Origin: DAISKN01 sp963716925
GTDB taxonomy: Bacteria > Acidobacteriota > Vicinamibacteria > Marinacidobacterales > SMYC01
Assembly (NCBI GenBank): GCA_963716925.1
Contig: CAVQUX010000010.1
Span: forward strand, 1 to 64,000
Length of the DNA stretch: 64,000 nt
Direction: 5' to 3'
A model generated the notes under the pieces. The model saw nothing but the letters and a program-made list of their open reading frames with translations. It was not told the origin of the DNA and searched no databases. The translations under genes and the position numbers were made by a program. The first letter of the stretch is position 1. Every line of letters starts with the position of its first letter. Shown piece by piece: positions 1-9,826 of this stretch.

Positions 1-519
1 AACAGCCACCGCCGCGGCGGCTGCCCACAGCCACGGATGGAAAACGACACGCGCTCCACCAGATTGGCTTCTGCGGGCCAACTCGGTTGCGATTTCCCGG
101 TCGTTCCGGCGTGTCAAGGGTTCCCTGTCTATCTCGATAGGCGTGTTCTCCTCAAGAGCGCAGAGAACAATGCCGCACCGGGCGCACGAGCGAACGTGCG
201 CGAGGAGACGAGTCACGGCAGATTCATCCATTGCTTCTTCCACAAATCGAACCCAGTAGTCGGGTTGTGGACACCCAGTCGCGGCTTCGAAGAAGTCTTC
301 ATAGGCCAGGCCCTCCAAGAGTGACTGAACCCTCGCTTGCCGTTCGACCATGTGCGCACAGCGCTCGCAACGTTGCACATGCAGTTCGAGGTGGTCCGTT
401 TCGTGAACTTGCTCCGCCTTTGGCGTCCGAGCGGTTCCGTGCTCGACAACCAGGCTATCGATTTCTTCCGCATTCAGGTGATCGTCAGGAGATCTCAAGA
501 TGTCAGCGCCTACCTTCAT
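1..519 (-). CDS. Zinc-finger membrane protein, possible anti-sigma factor (3' end cut by window edge)
   Basis: Reading leftwards from the ATG at 519, the frame stays open for 173 codons to the window edge, so the C-terminus is missing. The protein has two Cys/His clusters of the kind seen in anti-sigma zinc fingers: H43/H47/C51/C54 (in HVQRCERC) and H108/C112/C115 (in HVRSCARC). A charged linker follows, then the start of an Ala-rich hydrophobic segment near residue 163, which suggests membrane anchoring. Its start overlaps the end of the upstream ECF sigma gene by 17 bp, the usual layout for a sigma/anti-sigma pair. Binding of that sigma factor is inferred from this layout only. The duplicated cluster is less common than the single one of standard zinc-finger anti-sigma factors. 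Confidence 0.65.
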   Translation of the reverse strand, partial: MKVGADILRSPDDHLNAEEIDSLVVEHGTARTPKAEQVHETDHLELHVQRCERCAHMVERQARVQSLLEGLAYEDFFEAATGCPQPDYWVRFVEEAMDESAVTRLLAHVRSCARCGIVLCALEENTPIEIDREPLTRRNDREIATELARRSQSGGARVVFHPWLWAAAAAVAV

Positions 520-1229
520 TCAACGCTGTGGGAACGTCGTTTCCTTCACGAGCGCCTTCACTAAGGACTGTTCTCAGCATCCGGGTCAGACGCCCGATAA
601 CGCTCTCCACACCCTTGGCACCGAGTCGTAGCTGTGGGATCGAGGCGATGGCCGCCGCCTCCATTCCCACTCGGTAGTAAAGCCAGAAGATGCTGCGATC
701 GCGCGACGCAAATTGACCATCTAGTCGGTTCAGGAGGATTCGATCGATCTGCCGGATCAGAACGTCCCGCTCCAGCTGCGCCGACTCCTGGCTCGGTCGG
801 GTGAGCGATGAAGACGATTCGGGCTCGTTCAGCTCCGCCCGTAGAACCGCCACGCTTAGCTGCCCGCCGAGCACGTAGCCAATCAAGGCAAGTGTGTACA
901 GCTACGACCTTTAGGTACGCGAAGGCGGCATTCTCATTGGAGGAAACGAAACGGCGGAGGACCAGCGCCCGGTGATCCCAAATCTTAAGAAAGACTTCCT
1001 GCAGCAAGTCATCGCGATGCTCGTTGGGATCCAACCCGCACCGACGGCAGGCGGTGGATACGGCGCCCAGGAGGACGGGCCGAAACCGGCGGACGAACTC
1101 TTCCCAAAACGTGGGTCCGCCGTCTTCCACGCACGCGGCGATCAGATCCGCGGGACTCAACTCGGCGGGCTGGACCACCGACCAGCCCCCACGCCGGGTG
1201 TCTGTTGGCGACTTATCGGCAGAACTCAC
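503..1229 (-). CDS. ECF-type RNA polymerase sigma factor, frameshifted
   Basis: Sigma-70 family factor split over two frames. The first frame, from GTG at 1229, carries region 2 (RDDLLQEVFLKIWDH, then CLDWLRARR). The second frame carries region 4 (DRSIFWLYYRVGMEAAAIA, then GAKGVESVIGRLTRML) and ends in TGA at 503-505. The switch lies at about 830-850, where both frames read through GCGGAGCTGAACGAG. Together the frames give a normal ECF length of about 240 residues, so one indel explains the break. The gene overlaps the zinc-finger gene at 1-519 and diverges from the exported-protein cluster starting at 1593, which it may control (inference). The GTG start has no clear Shine-Dalgarno sequence. 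Whether the frameshift is real or an error cannot be told from one sequence. Confidence 0.75.
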
Positions 1230-1592
1230 GGAGCGTCGCCTGAAGCGAGAACCATATTCAGAACACGTTGCGACAAAGCGGGAAGAGTCTGCCGGAAAGC
1301 TTCGCTTGCGTCAAACGTCACGTTCTGGTGCGGAAATCGCGTTTGTCCGAAGGAGAAAGACCTGTGACGGCGTTCTTGGATCTAGGGAACGCAGACTCTA
1401 TTAGGCGCATGAGTGATCGTCGACTCGTGGGGGGTTGCCTCGGAGGGACCGGGGTCAGCGAGCGACCCAGCGTCCCTTACGGAAGCCGGGTGACTGCTGC
1501 AGCTCGTACCAATGACATGCGTCCTATAGGAATTCGTGCGGTCCTGATGGACATGGAGGCCCTCGCTCGATATGCAAGCAAGGAGATTTGGA
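1230..1592. other. Intergenic region between divergent ECF sigma and exported-protein genes
   Basis: About 360 bp without a convincing gene. Short open frames here lack ribosome-binding sites and recognisable content. The position between divergent genes makes it the natural place for both promoters, but I see no clear sigma-70 box; an ECF-type promoter cannot be recognised without relatives to compare. Confidence 0.5.
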
Positions 1593-3334
1593 ATGCCGCG
1601 TCACTGCAGTTGTTCGGCACCGTTTCGCCCAAACCGGGCTCGCCTAACGTCTGATTTCGCCAGGGTTGTGGCCGCCCTCGTACCTTGCATCGGCTTTCTT
1701 TTTCAAGCGACAACAGCGTCCCCGCAAGTGAAGGCGACGCGGGAGAACACGTTAACCTACAACCACAAGAGTCTTACCGCGAATCGTGCCGAACCCTACG
1801 TGCTTTCGGTCGAGGACGGTGGATTCTTCCAGGTGGTTTTTTGCGAGACTGACCCGACGCGATTTTCGTATACCGTCTCAGCAATTCGCAACGACCAGCT
1901 CGAGGACGCAGGAACAAGCGTAGAACTGAAGCCGGTTCAATCTGTCGATCTGCGTCGGACGGCTGTCACGATGCGCCACGATCGGGGTATCTATCGATAT
2001 CGAATTAGGATTGCCAGAATTGACGGCGGCGATACTCCAGTTGAAAGTGAGGCGGCAGCCGCTACGGAAGACGAAGCCGCACAGGCACTGGAAGATCCAG
2101 CCTTCTTGGAGAATCTGCTTCGGGCGGTAGAACCGGATAAGCAAGAGATGCTTAGGAAGCTACTCGAGTCGCGGAAGGGGAAACGTGACACCACCGCGGC
2201 CGTGAAGCTGTATCCCGTTTCGTTCGACGTTTGGGTCCAGACGCGGGGATGGGAGGTCTCGTTTACGGCCGGCCTGGCCTTCAGCAACCTGACCGATGCA
2301 CGTTACTACTTGAACGACATGGGAACGGCTGACACCGCCGACGATCTGATCCAGAGGGACTCCGCTGCTGAAGACAACTTTAGGCCGGAGATCATGGCGC
2401 TCGCGAACGTCCGCTACCCTCAAAGACTGCTAGGAATTGGGATCGCGTTTGGGCTAGGCACCGACGGCTCCGAGCAGCGTTATTTCCTGGGACCTAGCTA
2501 TGTCTTTGGTAAGCACTTCATCTTTGCCGCTGGTTGGACTGGAGGGCGCGTATCGTCCCTCCCCACGGGGCAACGTGAAGACAAACCTCCGATCAATGGG
2601 GCCAATACACTGGATGGCTTGCAGACTCGCTTCGCAAGCGGCTTCTATGCGGGTATTGGATTCACTTTCGCGCCGCGCAAGGACGCGTTTCTCGACGCAC
2701 TCACCGCGTCCACGGGGGTGACCGGGACGCCCAATGCACGGCCCACGATCAGCGCGATTCCCGATCCAGATCCAATACTGGCCGGTGCGTCAACGCCGGA
2801 GATCGCATTCACGGTCAACGACGACCGCACGAAGCCGGAAGTCCTCACCCTATCGGCCCGCTCGAGGTCGCCTGAGATCGTCCCTCCGGACAGCATAGTT
2901 TTCGGGGGTACGGGTAGCGCCCGAACGCTGAAGGTGACATCCAAAGCCGGCGCCTCGGGCACCGCGGAGATCACCATCACCGCTAACGACGGCTCCTGAA
3001 CGGAACCCGTACGTTCAAGGTGACGGTGAATACGCCGCCCTCGCTCAAAGACATCGGTAGTCTCTCCGCCACTTCGGGCCAGCCCCTGAACGTTAATGTG
3101 ACCGTTGACGACAAAGAGACGCCACCCGAGAATCTGAAAATTACAGTGGCATCCGACAAGCCCGATCTAGTTCCTGCTGGAGCGATCGTGGTTGGAGGGG
3201 GAGCGGGCACCCGGACGATTACCATCAGACCTGTTGCGGGACAGACGGGAACCGCGGTCATCACTGTCACAGTCACCGATCAGGCGGGGGCGACGGCGAG
3301 CGACACGTTCATACTCACGGTCAATCAACCGTAG
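1593..3334 (+). CDS. Exported beta-rich protein with two C-terminal Ig-like repeats, frameshifted
   Basis: The ATG at 1593 is preceded by AAGGAG at 1580-1585, which decides against the ATG at 1572. An N-terminal hydrophobic stretch (VVAALVPCIGFLFQATTAS) looks like a signal peptide. The middle has an acidic, Ala/Glu-rich segment, then alternating beta-strand segments (GIGIAFGLGT, YFLGPSYVFGKHFIFAAG) that resemble an outer-membrane barrel. The C-terminus holds two repeats of about 90 residues with Ig/cadherin-like pattern (PTISAI...ITITANDG and PSLKDIG...FILTVNQP). The first frame stops at 2999; the second repeat continues in another frame after one indel near 2993 and ends at 3334. Likely a surface protein with adhesive or structural repeats. 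I do not recognise the family. Confidence 0.6.
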
Positions 3335-3430
3335 TATGGCGTGAATCGTCCTCGACTCCGACGGACTGCTTTGCACGTCCCTTAATGGGCTGTCAAACAA
3401 AACGGTTGATGGGTTCGAATGGAGGATCAC

Positions 3431-4318
3431 ATGAGACCAGCACTTCTTATCCTAGCGGTAACTATTTCGTCCCTTGTCGGACGGAGTCCGACCACTATCC
3501 AAGCGCAACCAGACGTGCGAGAAGTGTTCGAAGCCGCGCTCGCACGGCCGACCGATGCCGTGGCCATTGACCACCTCATGCAGATCCTCCCCCGGGACGG
3601 CAATTTTTTTGTCGTCGAAGGTGATCTGCTTCTAACATTGAGCCAACTCAGGGAGTACCTGCTCGTCAGATCGAGTTCGCCAGTCTTGACACCCCAGCGC
3701 TCCGAACTTACCGTCAATATGCATGGAGGCAAACCTGACTATTGGAATACCTTCGAGTCCCGCCGGCTTACTTACGCGCTGGACCGGGCTTCGTTTCCAA
3801 CGGACGAACTCTATGCCAAGGGTCTCAAGATGTTCGCAACGGCGACGAACGACTGGGAAGAGGTCTGCACCGAGTGCGGAGTGGACTTCGTGCGCATCGA
3901 CGATCCGCCGATCCCGCCCGTGCCGGATGCGTCCCTTCGTTTCGTTGTGCGCTATCACAACTCCGATGGCGCGTACATCGCCGCCGCCTTTTTCCCGAGC
4001 GACTCAGAGGGTCGGCGTTACGTCAATCTGGATCCTACGTTCTTCACAACGCAATTTGACCCCACAGGTGTATTGCGGCACGAACTCGGTCACGTGCTGG
4101 GATATCGACACGAGCAGGTTCACGGGATTCCCGGATGCCGGCGAGAAGGCACGAGCTGGATGCCCCTGACTCCCTATGACGCCAAATCCGTGATGCATTA
4201 CTTTTGCGGAGGGGGCGGGAGCATCGAGATGAAGCTCAGCGAATTGGATAAGGTCGGCCACCGTGCTTATACGACCCAACGAGCGCTCAAGTGGGGTCGC
4301 AGGTGTGCGGAACCGTGA
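3431..4318 (+). CDS. Secreted zinc metalloprotease, metzincin type
   Basis: The ATG at 3431 follows GGAGG at 3421-3425. An ATG at 3419 overlaps that ribosome-binding site and is less likely. A signal peptide (LLILAVTISSLVG) is followed by a mature part of about 270 residues. The zinc site HELGHVLGYRH (about residues 217-227) fits HExxHxxGxxH, and the Met-turn SVMHYF (about residue 253) completes the metzincin signature, so zinc-dependent peptide hydrolysis outside the cytoplasm is well supported. Four cysteines near the active site (CTEC, GCRR, FCGG) may form disulfides. The reading frame is intact, unlike its neighbours. The subtilase gene begins at its stop codon, so the two were probably cotranscribed. 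Confidence 0.85.
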   Translation: MRPALLILAVTISSLVGRSPTTIQAQPDVREVFEAALARPTDAVAIDHLMQILPRDGNFFVVEGDLLLTLSQLREYLLVRSSSPVLTPQRSELTVNMHGGKPDYWNTFESRRLTYALDRASFPTDELYAKGLKMFATATNDWEEVCTECGVDFVRIDDPPIPPVPDASLRFVVRYHNSDGAYIAAAFFPSDSEGRRYVNLDPTFFTTQFDPTGVLRHELGHVLGYRHEQVHGIPGCRREGTSWMPLTPYDAKSVMHYFCGGGGSIEMKLSELDKVGHRAYTTQRALKWGRRCAEP

Positions 4319-6116
4319 GATCGCGGCCAGACTGTCAAAAGAGATCGCATGGAGTCGCGATTCTTGTAGTCGCCATGCTTAGTTGCGCACGACTGGGCTA
4401 TTCGACCCGTGCCTCCGCCCAAACAACGGATTCGCAGGACGTGCACGGCCTTGTGCTTCGATTTGCCGGCGGAACGGTACCGTCGAACGCGGCCGTCGCC
4501 CTTCAGACCCTGGCCGAATTGAAGCTGCTGACGACCTCTACGCATCGAGTGGAGGAAGGGGAGACGGCTTGTCAGATTTACGAGTCCAGACTGCCACTCT
4601 TACTGCATTTTTGCACCGATGACGTCGAGCGATTGATCCTCATGCTGAACCCTGGTCTTACCAGGCTCGACAAGCTGCCGCCGGGTATGACCTCGCTATC
4701 CGGTGGCGGAGGTGACCGCATCCGACGCGGTGATTCGTCGCGACCCAGATTCGCCGCGCGACCAGAACGAGATCAGGAACATTCTGGATCATTGGGATCC
4801 CTACGTCGGCCGTGACGATCCATCGAAAGTTCAGACGCTCTCCAACGGACTCCTGCAAATCACGCTGAAGGTATACCAAGTTGACGTCCCTCTTCGTTCG
4901 ACAGAGGTCGGCGACGAAGCGTTCAGAGCGCTGAACTCCTTGCGGTCTTCGCATGTCAGCCTCATGTGGAAGAAGGAGAACTCACCCAGGCAACAGTACT
5001 TTGCATCCTCGACTGCGGAAGGGCTAGCCCTTTCTCCCGAGGGAATCCCGCCTGATGAGTTCTACAGACGCTGTCTCCGGCGCCAGGCAAAGCCGCCGAG
5101 AAGAGGGTTCGCTGGCGAGCTTGTTCCAATGGCGTCTCCCACAGTGCGCTTTGAACGGCAATGTTGGGCGTAGTCCCTCGGGTGGTTTTGATCGACCGGC
5201 CGGTCGCTTTGCACCCTGACATTGCCGCGGTCGTGCGACTCTTAGACGGTCAATCTAGCCAGCCTCCAGTTTCTGACGCGACACTGATCGAGGGGATCTA
5301 CAGGTATGTCCCGAGACGGACTTCAGTAACGACGAGCATCACGGAACGTTCCTCGCAGGGATTATCGCAAGCCAGCACAATGACTTTGGATTCGTCGGAC
5401 TCTGTCCAGGGCCGAACTCTACGCGATGACTAACAATGACGACTCTCTCTCGCTGGCGCTCAGAGCGAACAGTCTACTCAGCCAATCACAACACCTCCTG
5501 TTCCTGTATGCCAGTGAATGGGGGTTCGAGGAACTTAATCTGACGGGAAGCGGTGTCTTAAAAAAAGCATCCATGCGCCATGAGCGTAACTTTCTTGGCG
5601 AGTTCATCTATCAAGCGAGACCTCTCTGGATTACAGCTGCCGGCCAACAGGAGTCTGGCGGAACAAACGACGCCGAGGGCGAGAACCTGCATGCCCGCTA
5701 TCCGAAAGGTCCAATGAATCTGGGGGACCTGCCGAACGTGATCATTGTAACGGCTTGCGAGAACTGCTGGCGCAGACGCACTGATATCAGGCTGATGGAT
5801 TCTGCGAACACTTCAAGTGACGGGTTCGTGACATCGCGGCGCCGGGCGAGGCGATACCCGGACCAGCTACCGCAGATGGAGCTTATGCAAAGCCGAAGCT
5901 CGGCGGCACGTCGCAGGCCGCGGCGCTTGTGGCGGGCATCCAGGCAACGACGACGTAGAGCTGCAACGAGGAGTACGCTCAAACCAGTGGATGTCGAAGC
6001 GATGGCTCAAATCAATATCTGGCCGGGTCTTCGAGCCGAGGACCAAAGCAAAAATTCAGGCCGGCGTACTCGATCCGAAAGCCGCTATTCTCGATCCCCG
6101 CAAGACATGGGTGCAA
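4315..6116 (+). pseudogene. Secreted subtilisin-family (S8) serine protease, broken by about six frameshifts
   Basis: A GTG at 4315 overlaps the metalloprotease stop (GTGA) and leads into a signal peptide (VAILVVAMLSCARLG). All three subtilase motifs are readable in the DNA but in different frames. The Asp region is VLIDRPVALHPD (about 5186-5221). The His motif is EHHGTFLAGIIAS, with His codon at 5340, running on to GLCPG|AELYAM. The Ser motif is LGGTSQAAALVAGI, with Ser codon at 5911, preceded by DIAAPGEAIPG. Frame changes fall near 4705, 5160, 5305, 5411, 5829 and about 5960-5985. A C-terminal stretch typical of the family (QAGVLDPKAAILDPRKTW) ends at about 6116. The first 230 or so codons would be a propeptide. 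As written no active enzyme can be made; either the gene is decaying or this stretch has many indel errors. Confidence 0.7.
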
Positions 6117-6792
6117 CGAATCGAACAAAGTCGTACGAGGCGGTCGACGTCGAGGGTTGGTGCGGAACGAGCTCAACGTGTTGCATCGACGGACTGGAGC
6201 TCTCGAGAAGTGGATGAGCACGAGCAGCGTAAGGCGAATTGTGGGCTTACGAACGACCGGCTCCGGGGGGACACCCGACAGTGGGCATCTACTCGATCCC
6301 TGAGCCGATCGAAAGTGGACTTCAACGGGCTCGTGGAGAAGTCCGCAGGGACGCGTGGCCCGGTGACCTCCGGACCCGTCGGGCGAGCGGCTATCCGACC
6401 TGAAGAACCTCTCACAAAGCTTAAGAACGGCGGGACCTCAGCCTAATCGGATCGAGGATTTTGATCATCGGTATTGCCCCCATGGAAAAATTGTCATTGC
6501 AGGACGGAGGGCGCTATGACCGCCCCAATCTGGTCGGCGTCGCCGTTTTCAGCTTTTCGACCCTTGAGCCCCCGAGAATCGTTGCTGCGCAAAACTCTTG
6601 TTGCAGGCACGGAATCCTGTGGACTGGCTTGGCAGCTTTCTGATGACGGTACTGTGCTCTAGGAATCGGGAAGCGGTCAGGCAAGGTCGCTCGTCTCGCA
6701 GAGCGGAGCTCGCTACGTCGCGCCCTGATCGCGTGGACGCGACATCGTCCTCGGGATGGACGGTAGCGGTACGCGACAACTGATAGGGCGTC
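6117..6792. other. No confident gene between subtilase and trypsin-like remnants
   Basis: About 680 bp in which no frame gives recognisable protein. A rightward frame around 6129-6300 (with LNVLHRRTGALEKWM) could be a further frameshifted tail of the subtilase or a separate decayed gene. A short open frame at 6461-6643 has no supporting motif or ribosome-binding site. I cannot assign anything here. Confidence 0.5.
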
Positions 6793-7729
6793 TTGATCGA
6801 GACACTCACCAGTGAGGACTTCCGCGATGCGAAGACCCGGTGGACGTCTCGAGTCCGGGGCGGGAGGGCCTATCTTGATCTCGAGGAGCCGCGAGGGATC
6901 GATGGGCTGAAGATAACGATCGAGGCCGTCTCGGGATGCGGACTCGATCTAGCAACTCCTTACTATCCGTTCAGGACGAGTCGCAACCTCGATTCCGCGA
7001 TCTCTATGGAGTGGACTCATCGGCTTCGCCGGACACGCGGAGACTCGGTGACGCGTCGGATTGCTGATGGTCGATTGATGCTCGGTCGTGGTGCTGTTCG
7101 GTGTGATGCTGGCGAATGACCTTCACCAACTGGCATTGCGGCGCACCACGCGGAATCCCGGGCCTGACGGCGTTCTTCGTCAACTTCCGGACGAAGCATA
7201 CTGGACGAGTGAGCGGTGTGATCACGCGCTCGTCGACCTCTCTTGGGACGGAGACGAGGGGAGCCGGGAGTATACGTGCGAGAGCGTGCTCGCGCAGGAC
7301 GCAGATCTCGACTATGCGCTACTACGCGTCCGAGCCCGCGACGACACGGGTCCGGTTCGGGGCGCTACGATTCAAACGGATGGGGCCGGTTCCGGCTCGG
7401 TTCGGATAATTCACCATCCGCTCTGCAAACAGAAGCAGGTAACCGAAAGCTGCAATCTCAGGGCCGCGCAGTTTAATGGTTGGCGGGGAAAAGCGGGAGT
7501 CGACTTTACACACGACTGCGATACAGAAGGCGGGATTCCGGGGCTCCCGTCTTTTAACGCAGAGGGGCGCGTGATCGGAATCCACCACCACGGATTCGGC
7601 ATCGACGCAGTAACCTGCCAACCCAAGGACAAGAACAACAAGGCCGTTCAGATCCGTACGATCATTGAACATATCCTTGAACGGAAGCCGGAATTGGAAA
7701 AGAGGTTCTCATTTTCCAGGCGGCGGTAA
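6793..7729 (+). pseudogene. Trypsin-like (S1) serine protease, frameshifted across the catalytic site
   Basis: The S1 triad can be read in pieces. The His motif FTNWHCG has its His codon at 7134. The Asp motif DADLDYALLRV has its Asp codon at 7310. The Ser motif DSGAPVF has its Ser codon at 7537. The Asp motif and the C-terminal GRVIGIHHHG share one frame (open 7088-7729), but the Ser motif is one base out of that frame. Removing one G from the GGG at 7532-7534 and one T from TTTT at 7552-7555 restores a continuous DTEGDSGAPVFNAEGR. At least one more shift lies between the His motif and about 7215. A propeptide-like segment starts near 6793. Family: bacterial trypsin-like endopeptidase, probably exported. 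Confidence 0.65.
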
Positions 7730-7792
7730 TTTCGCGGTCGCTTCCGCTGAACACGTCACGTCTGCGTGGGCGCCCCAGGAAGGATTTGGCCG

Positions 7793-8706
7793 ATGAAAAC
7801 GTTGCTTCAGAAAACGCTGATGAGTTTCGCGCTCTCCTTGGTCCTGATAGCGTCACCATGCCTTGCATTCAAGCAGGACGTTCATTACGCGCTTACCCTT
7901 CGTCTCGCCAGGGCGGCGGGATTCTCGGATGATGCTGCGTTGAGAATCGCCAACGGCAACGTTAGACAGGATCGAGGATCCCTATTGCCCGGAACTTGGC
8001 AAATCGCGTTTCACCTCTTGGTCATGGGTGACGAGAATGGAGCAATCGAAGCACAACGGCGGCATTTCCCTTCGACGACCGTCGTCCCCGCGGACCCGTC
8101 AGAACGGGTCGTTCTGCCCGGCAGCAACGCCGCGCGGAGGATGCTGGACCAAGTGATCGAAAATGCCGCAGAGTACTCGCTCAACGACGCCTGGATCGGC
8201 TCGGAGAGGCCCTGCATCCGCTGCAGGATTCATGGTCACATGCGGGAATACCCGATACGCCTTTCGGGAGTTGGTGGGAACCGAAACGTGAGCACTCCAT
8301 GGCTCACCCAAAGTCTCGTGGTGGGTGGACCCGGTTGCCCCAGCGCCGATGACGCACAACTGCATCCGGATGATGCCCTCGCCGCGCTGGAGGTTACGTA
8401 CCGTTACTTGACGGCGTTCGAACATCCAGAACTCGACAGAGTCGGCGCCGTCCGTCTTTGGGAGGAGGTTCGGGACGAAGTATCTTCGTTTCTTGGTGGG
8501 GAGGCACTCAAAGGTCTTGAGTTCCGTGGGCTACGTCGGTCTCCGAACGCACCAAATTGACGGTCCCAATCAACGCGGCTGGCCTCTCGACGGTGATTCC
8601 TGCTGCGCTTGCCGCGGCGAGTCAAACGTTCATCAGGAATGTGGAGGAAGGAGAGGCCCCGAGCGGGCTGGTCAATACCGAGACCGTCGCCGAAGATTCG
8701 GGGTAG
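7793..8706 (+). CDS. Exported protein of unknown function, frameshifted near its C-terminus
   Basis: The ATG at 7793 follows AGGAAGGA at 7777-7784 and gives a clear signal peptide (FALSLVLIASPCLA, cleavage before FKQD). The mature protein starts with a His/Ala helix (DVHYALTLRLARAAGFSDDA), a pattern that faintly recalls zinc-dependent phospholipase-like families, but the resemblance is too weak to name. The first frame ends at 8560 with a poor tail; a change of frame near 8515 gives a better continuation (VPWATSVSERTKLTVPINAAG) that ends at TAG 8704-8706. It follows the trypsin-like gene in the same direction and belongs to the run of exported proteins. Function unknown. Confidence 0.5.
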
Positions 8707-9342
8707 CTCCCGGCCAATCCGAGACTTGGGTGAGGGACTTTTTCGAGACGTGGCCCCTCGAAGGCAGTGAAGGCGAGGGAGAGCTGCTCTTCAATGAGAG
8801 TGTGTCGCAGTTGGCTCAAGGGGAAGCCGTCGGCGTTTCGGTACGCCTCGTGAGCCTTCAATTGAAGCCCGCGCGGGCGGAAGTAGCCGACTCCGTGATC
8901 TTCGAGAATCCTGATGGCAGCGTACTTTTTCCCGAGGCGCAGTTTCTCCAGTTCATACTCCTTCGAGATCACTTGCTTTTCGTTGGGTGGAGCCCTGTGG
9001 CGGAAGCTTGGCGTGCCGTTGGGTTGGCGTGGCTTCCGACGGATTTTTGAGTTTCTTCACTCGGTCCTCCCACCGCGGGCAAGCCGCGAGCCGGGATTCA
9101 CGCGAATCGTACCGTCTGCTGCCAAGGTTGGCAAAATGGCCGGCCTCCTCGGAGGCAGTCTTTCCGACGAAGTCGGAGATGGTCGTGTGATGCTCGTTTG
9201 TCACGCCTGCGAGATAGGCCTTAACTCGAATGAAACGTTCGGGTTTGCCGACGCAGATATGATTGGGGTTACCCTTTTGAAGTTCCGGTCCCATAGAGCC
9301 AGTGAGATCCACCGGTGATTCCGACCCCAAAGGGATGAGGGC
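8707..9342. other. Ambiguous region, no confident gene
   Basis: About 640 bp where both strands have plausible open frames and I cannot choose. Rightward, a frame from about 8731 to 9050 ends in LAWLPTDF. Leftward, a frame from 8972 to about 8700 reads YELEKLRLGKKYAAIRIL and has a somewhat more protein-like composition. Neither has a clear start signal or a family I recognise. Confidence 0.4.
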
Positions 9343-9636
9343 GTGTCTCGACGAGCGGACACCGTCCGCGTGCGCGAGCGTAGACGAAACTCGAGCCCCC
9401 CGCGGCCGATGTCCGGCGCGGTGAATGTCCTTCAAAGGAGGAAACGCCTCCGCCCGACCCTGAACATACCGTTTCACGAGCTTCACGATACGCGGGGTCT
9501 TGCCGAGGACATGACCAACCTCGGACGCTGGGGCCATGGCGACGTGGTGGTGAGCTTGAGCGACCCAGAGGAGCTGTCCTACGTCCTGGGCCTGTTTCGT
9601 CAGGCGTTCGAGGCAGATGGGCAATGGCGAGGGTGA
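9343..9636 (+). CDS. Small protein resembling the DUF5655 C-terminus, probably a gene remnant
   Basis: The last 50 or so residues (HDTRGLAEDMTNLGRWGHGD, then DPEELSYVLGLFRQAFE) resemble the C-terminal part of DUF5655 proteins, often found with restriction or other mobile genes. The N-terminal 35 residues are Arg-rich and look like out-of-frame sequence, so the genuine upstream part is missing or in another frame. No ribosome-binding site was found for the nominal start. The recognition is from memory of the family pattern. Confidence 0.35.
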   Translation: MSRRADTVRVRERRRNSSPPRPMSGAVNVLQRRKRLRPTLNIPFHELHDTRGLAEDMTNLGRWGHGDVVVSLSDPEELSYVLGLFRQAFEADGQWRG

Positions 9637-9643
9637 GTCCTAG

Positions 9644-9826
9644 CGGGATGCACCAGCGAAAGACCGCGTTCGAGGGCCATGTGGCACCGTCAGCCAGTGC
9701 GTTCTCCTTGCCGATGACCCAGAGGCGAGCCGCATCGCCATCGCACGACCGGCCGAACTCCGCGAGGGAAGCGGCTGGACCGCAGTCGAAGAAGCAGCGG
9801 TCATCGAAGAGGACGACATCCTGTAG
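9644..9826 (+). CDS. 3' end of an unidentified gene translationally coupled to drmD
   Basis: An open frame running into TAG at 9824-9826 ends with an acidic, normal-looking C-terminus (WTAVEEAAVIEEDDIL). The drmD GTG at 9826-9828 shares one base with this stop (TAGTG), which argues that it is the tail of the gene upstream of drmD in the same operon. The rest of the gene is not recognisable upstream because a stop at 9641-9643 closes the frame. Product unknown. Confidence 0.3.
   Translation, partial: RDAPAKDRVRGPCGTVSQCVLLADDPEASRIAIARPAELREGSGWTAVEEAAVIEEDDIL

Noticed and set aside
3405..3430. tRNA 3' part suggested by GGGTTCGAAT
   Set aside because: No acceptor, anticodon or D-arm pairing surrounds it, and it directly precedes the ribosome-binding site of the metalloprotease gene.
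8707..9624. Leftward genes at 8622-8972 and 8953-9624
   Set aside because: The first competes with an equally plausible rightward frame and has an unlikely C-terminus overlapping the exported-protein gene. The second lies opposite the DUF5655-like segment and shows no motif.
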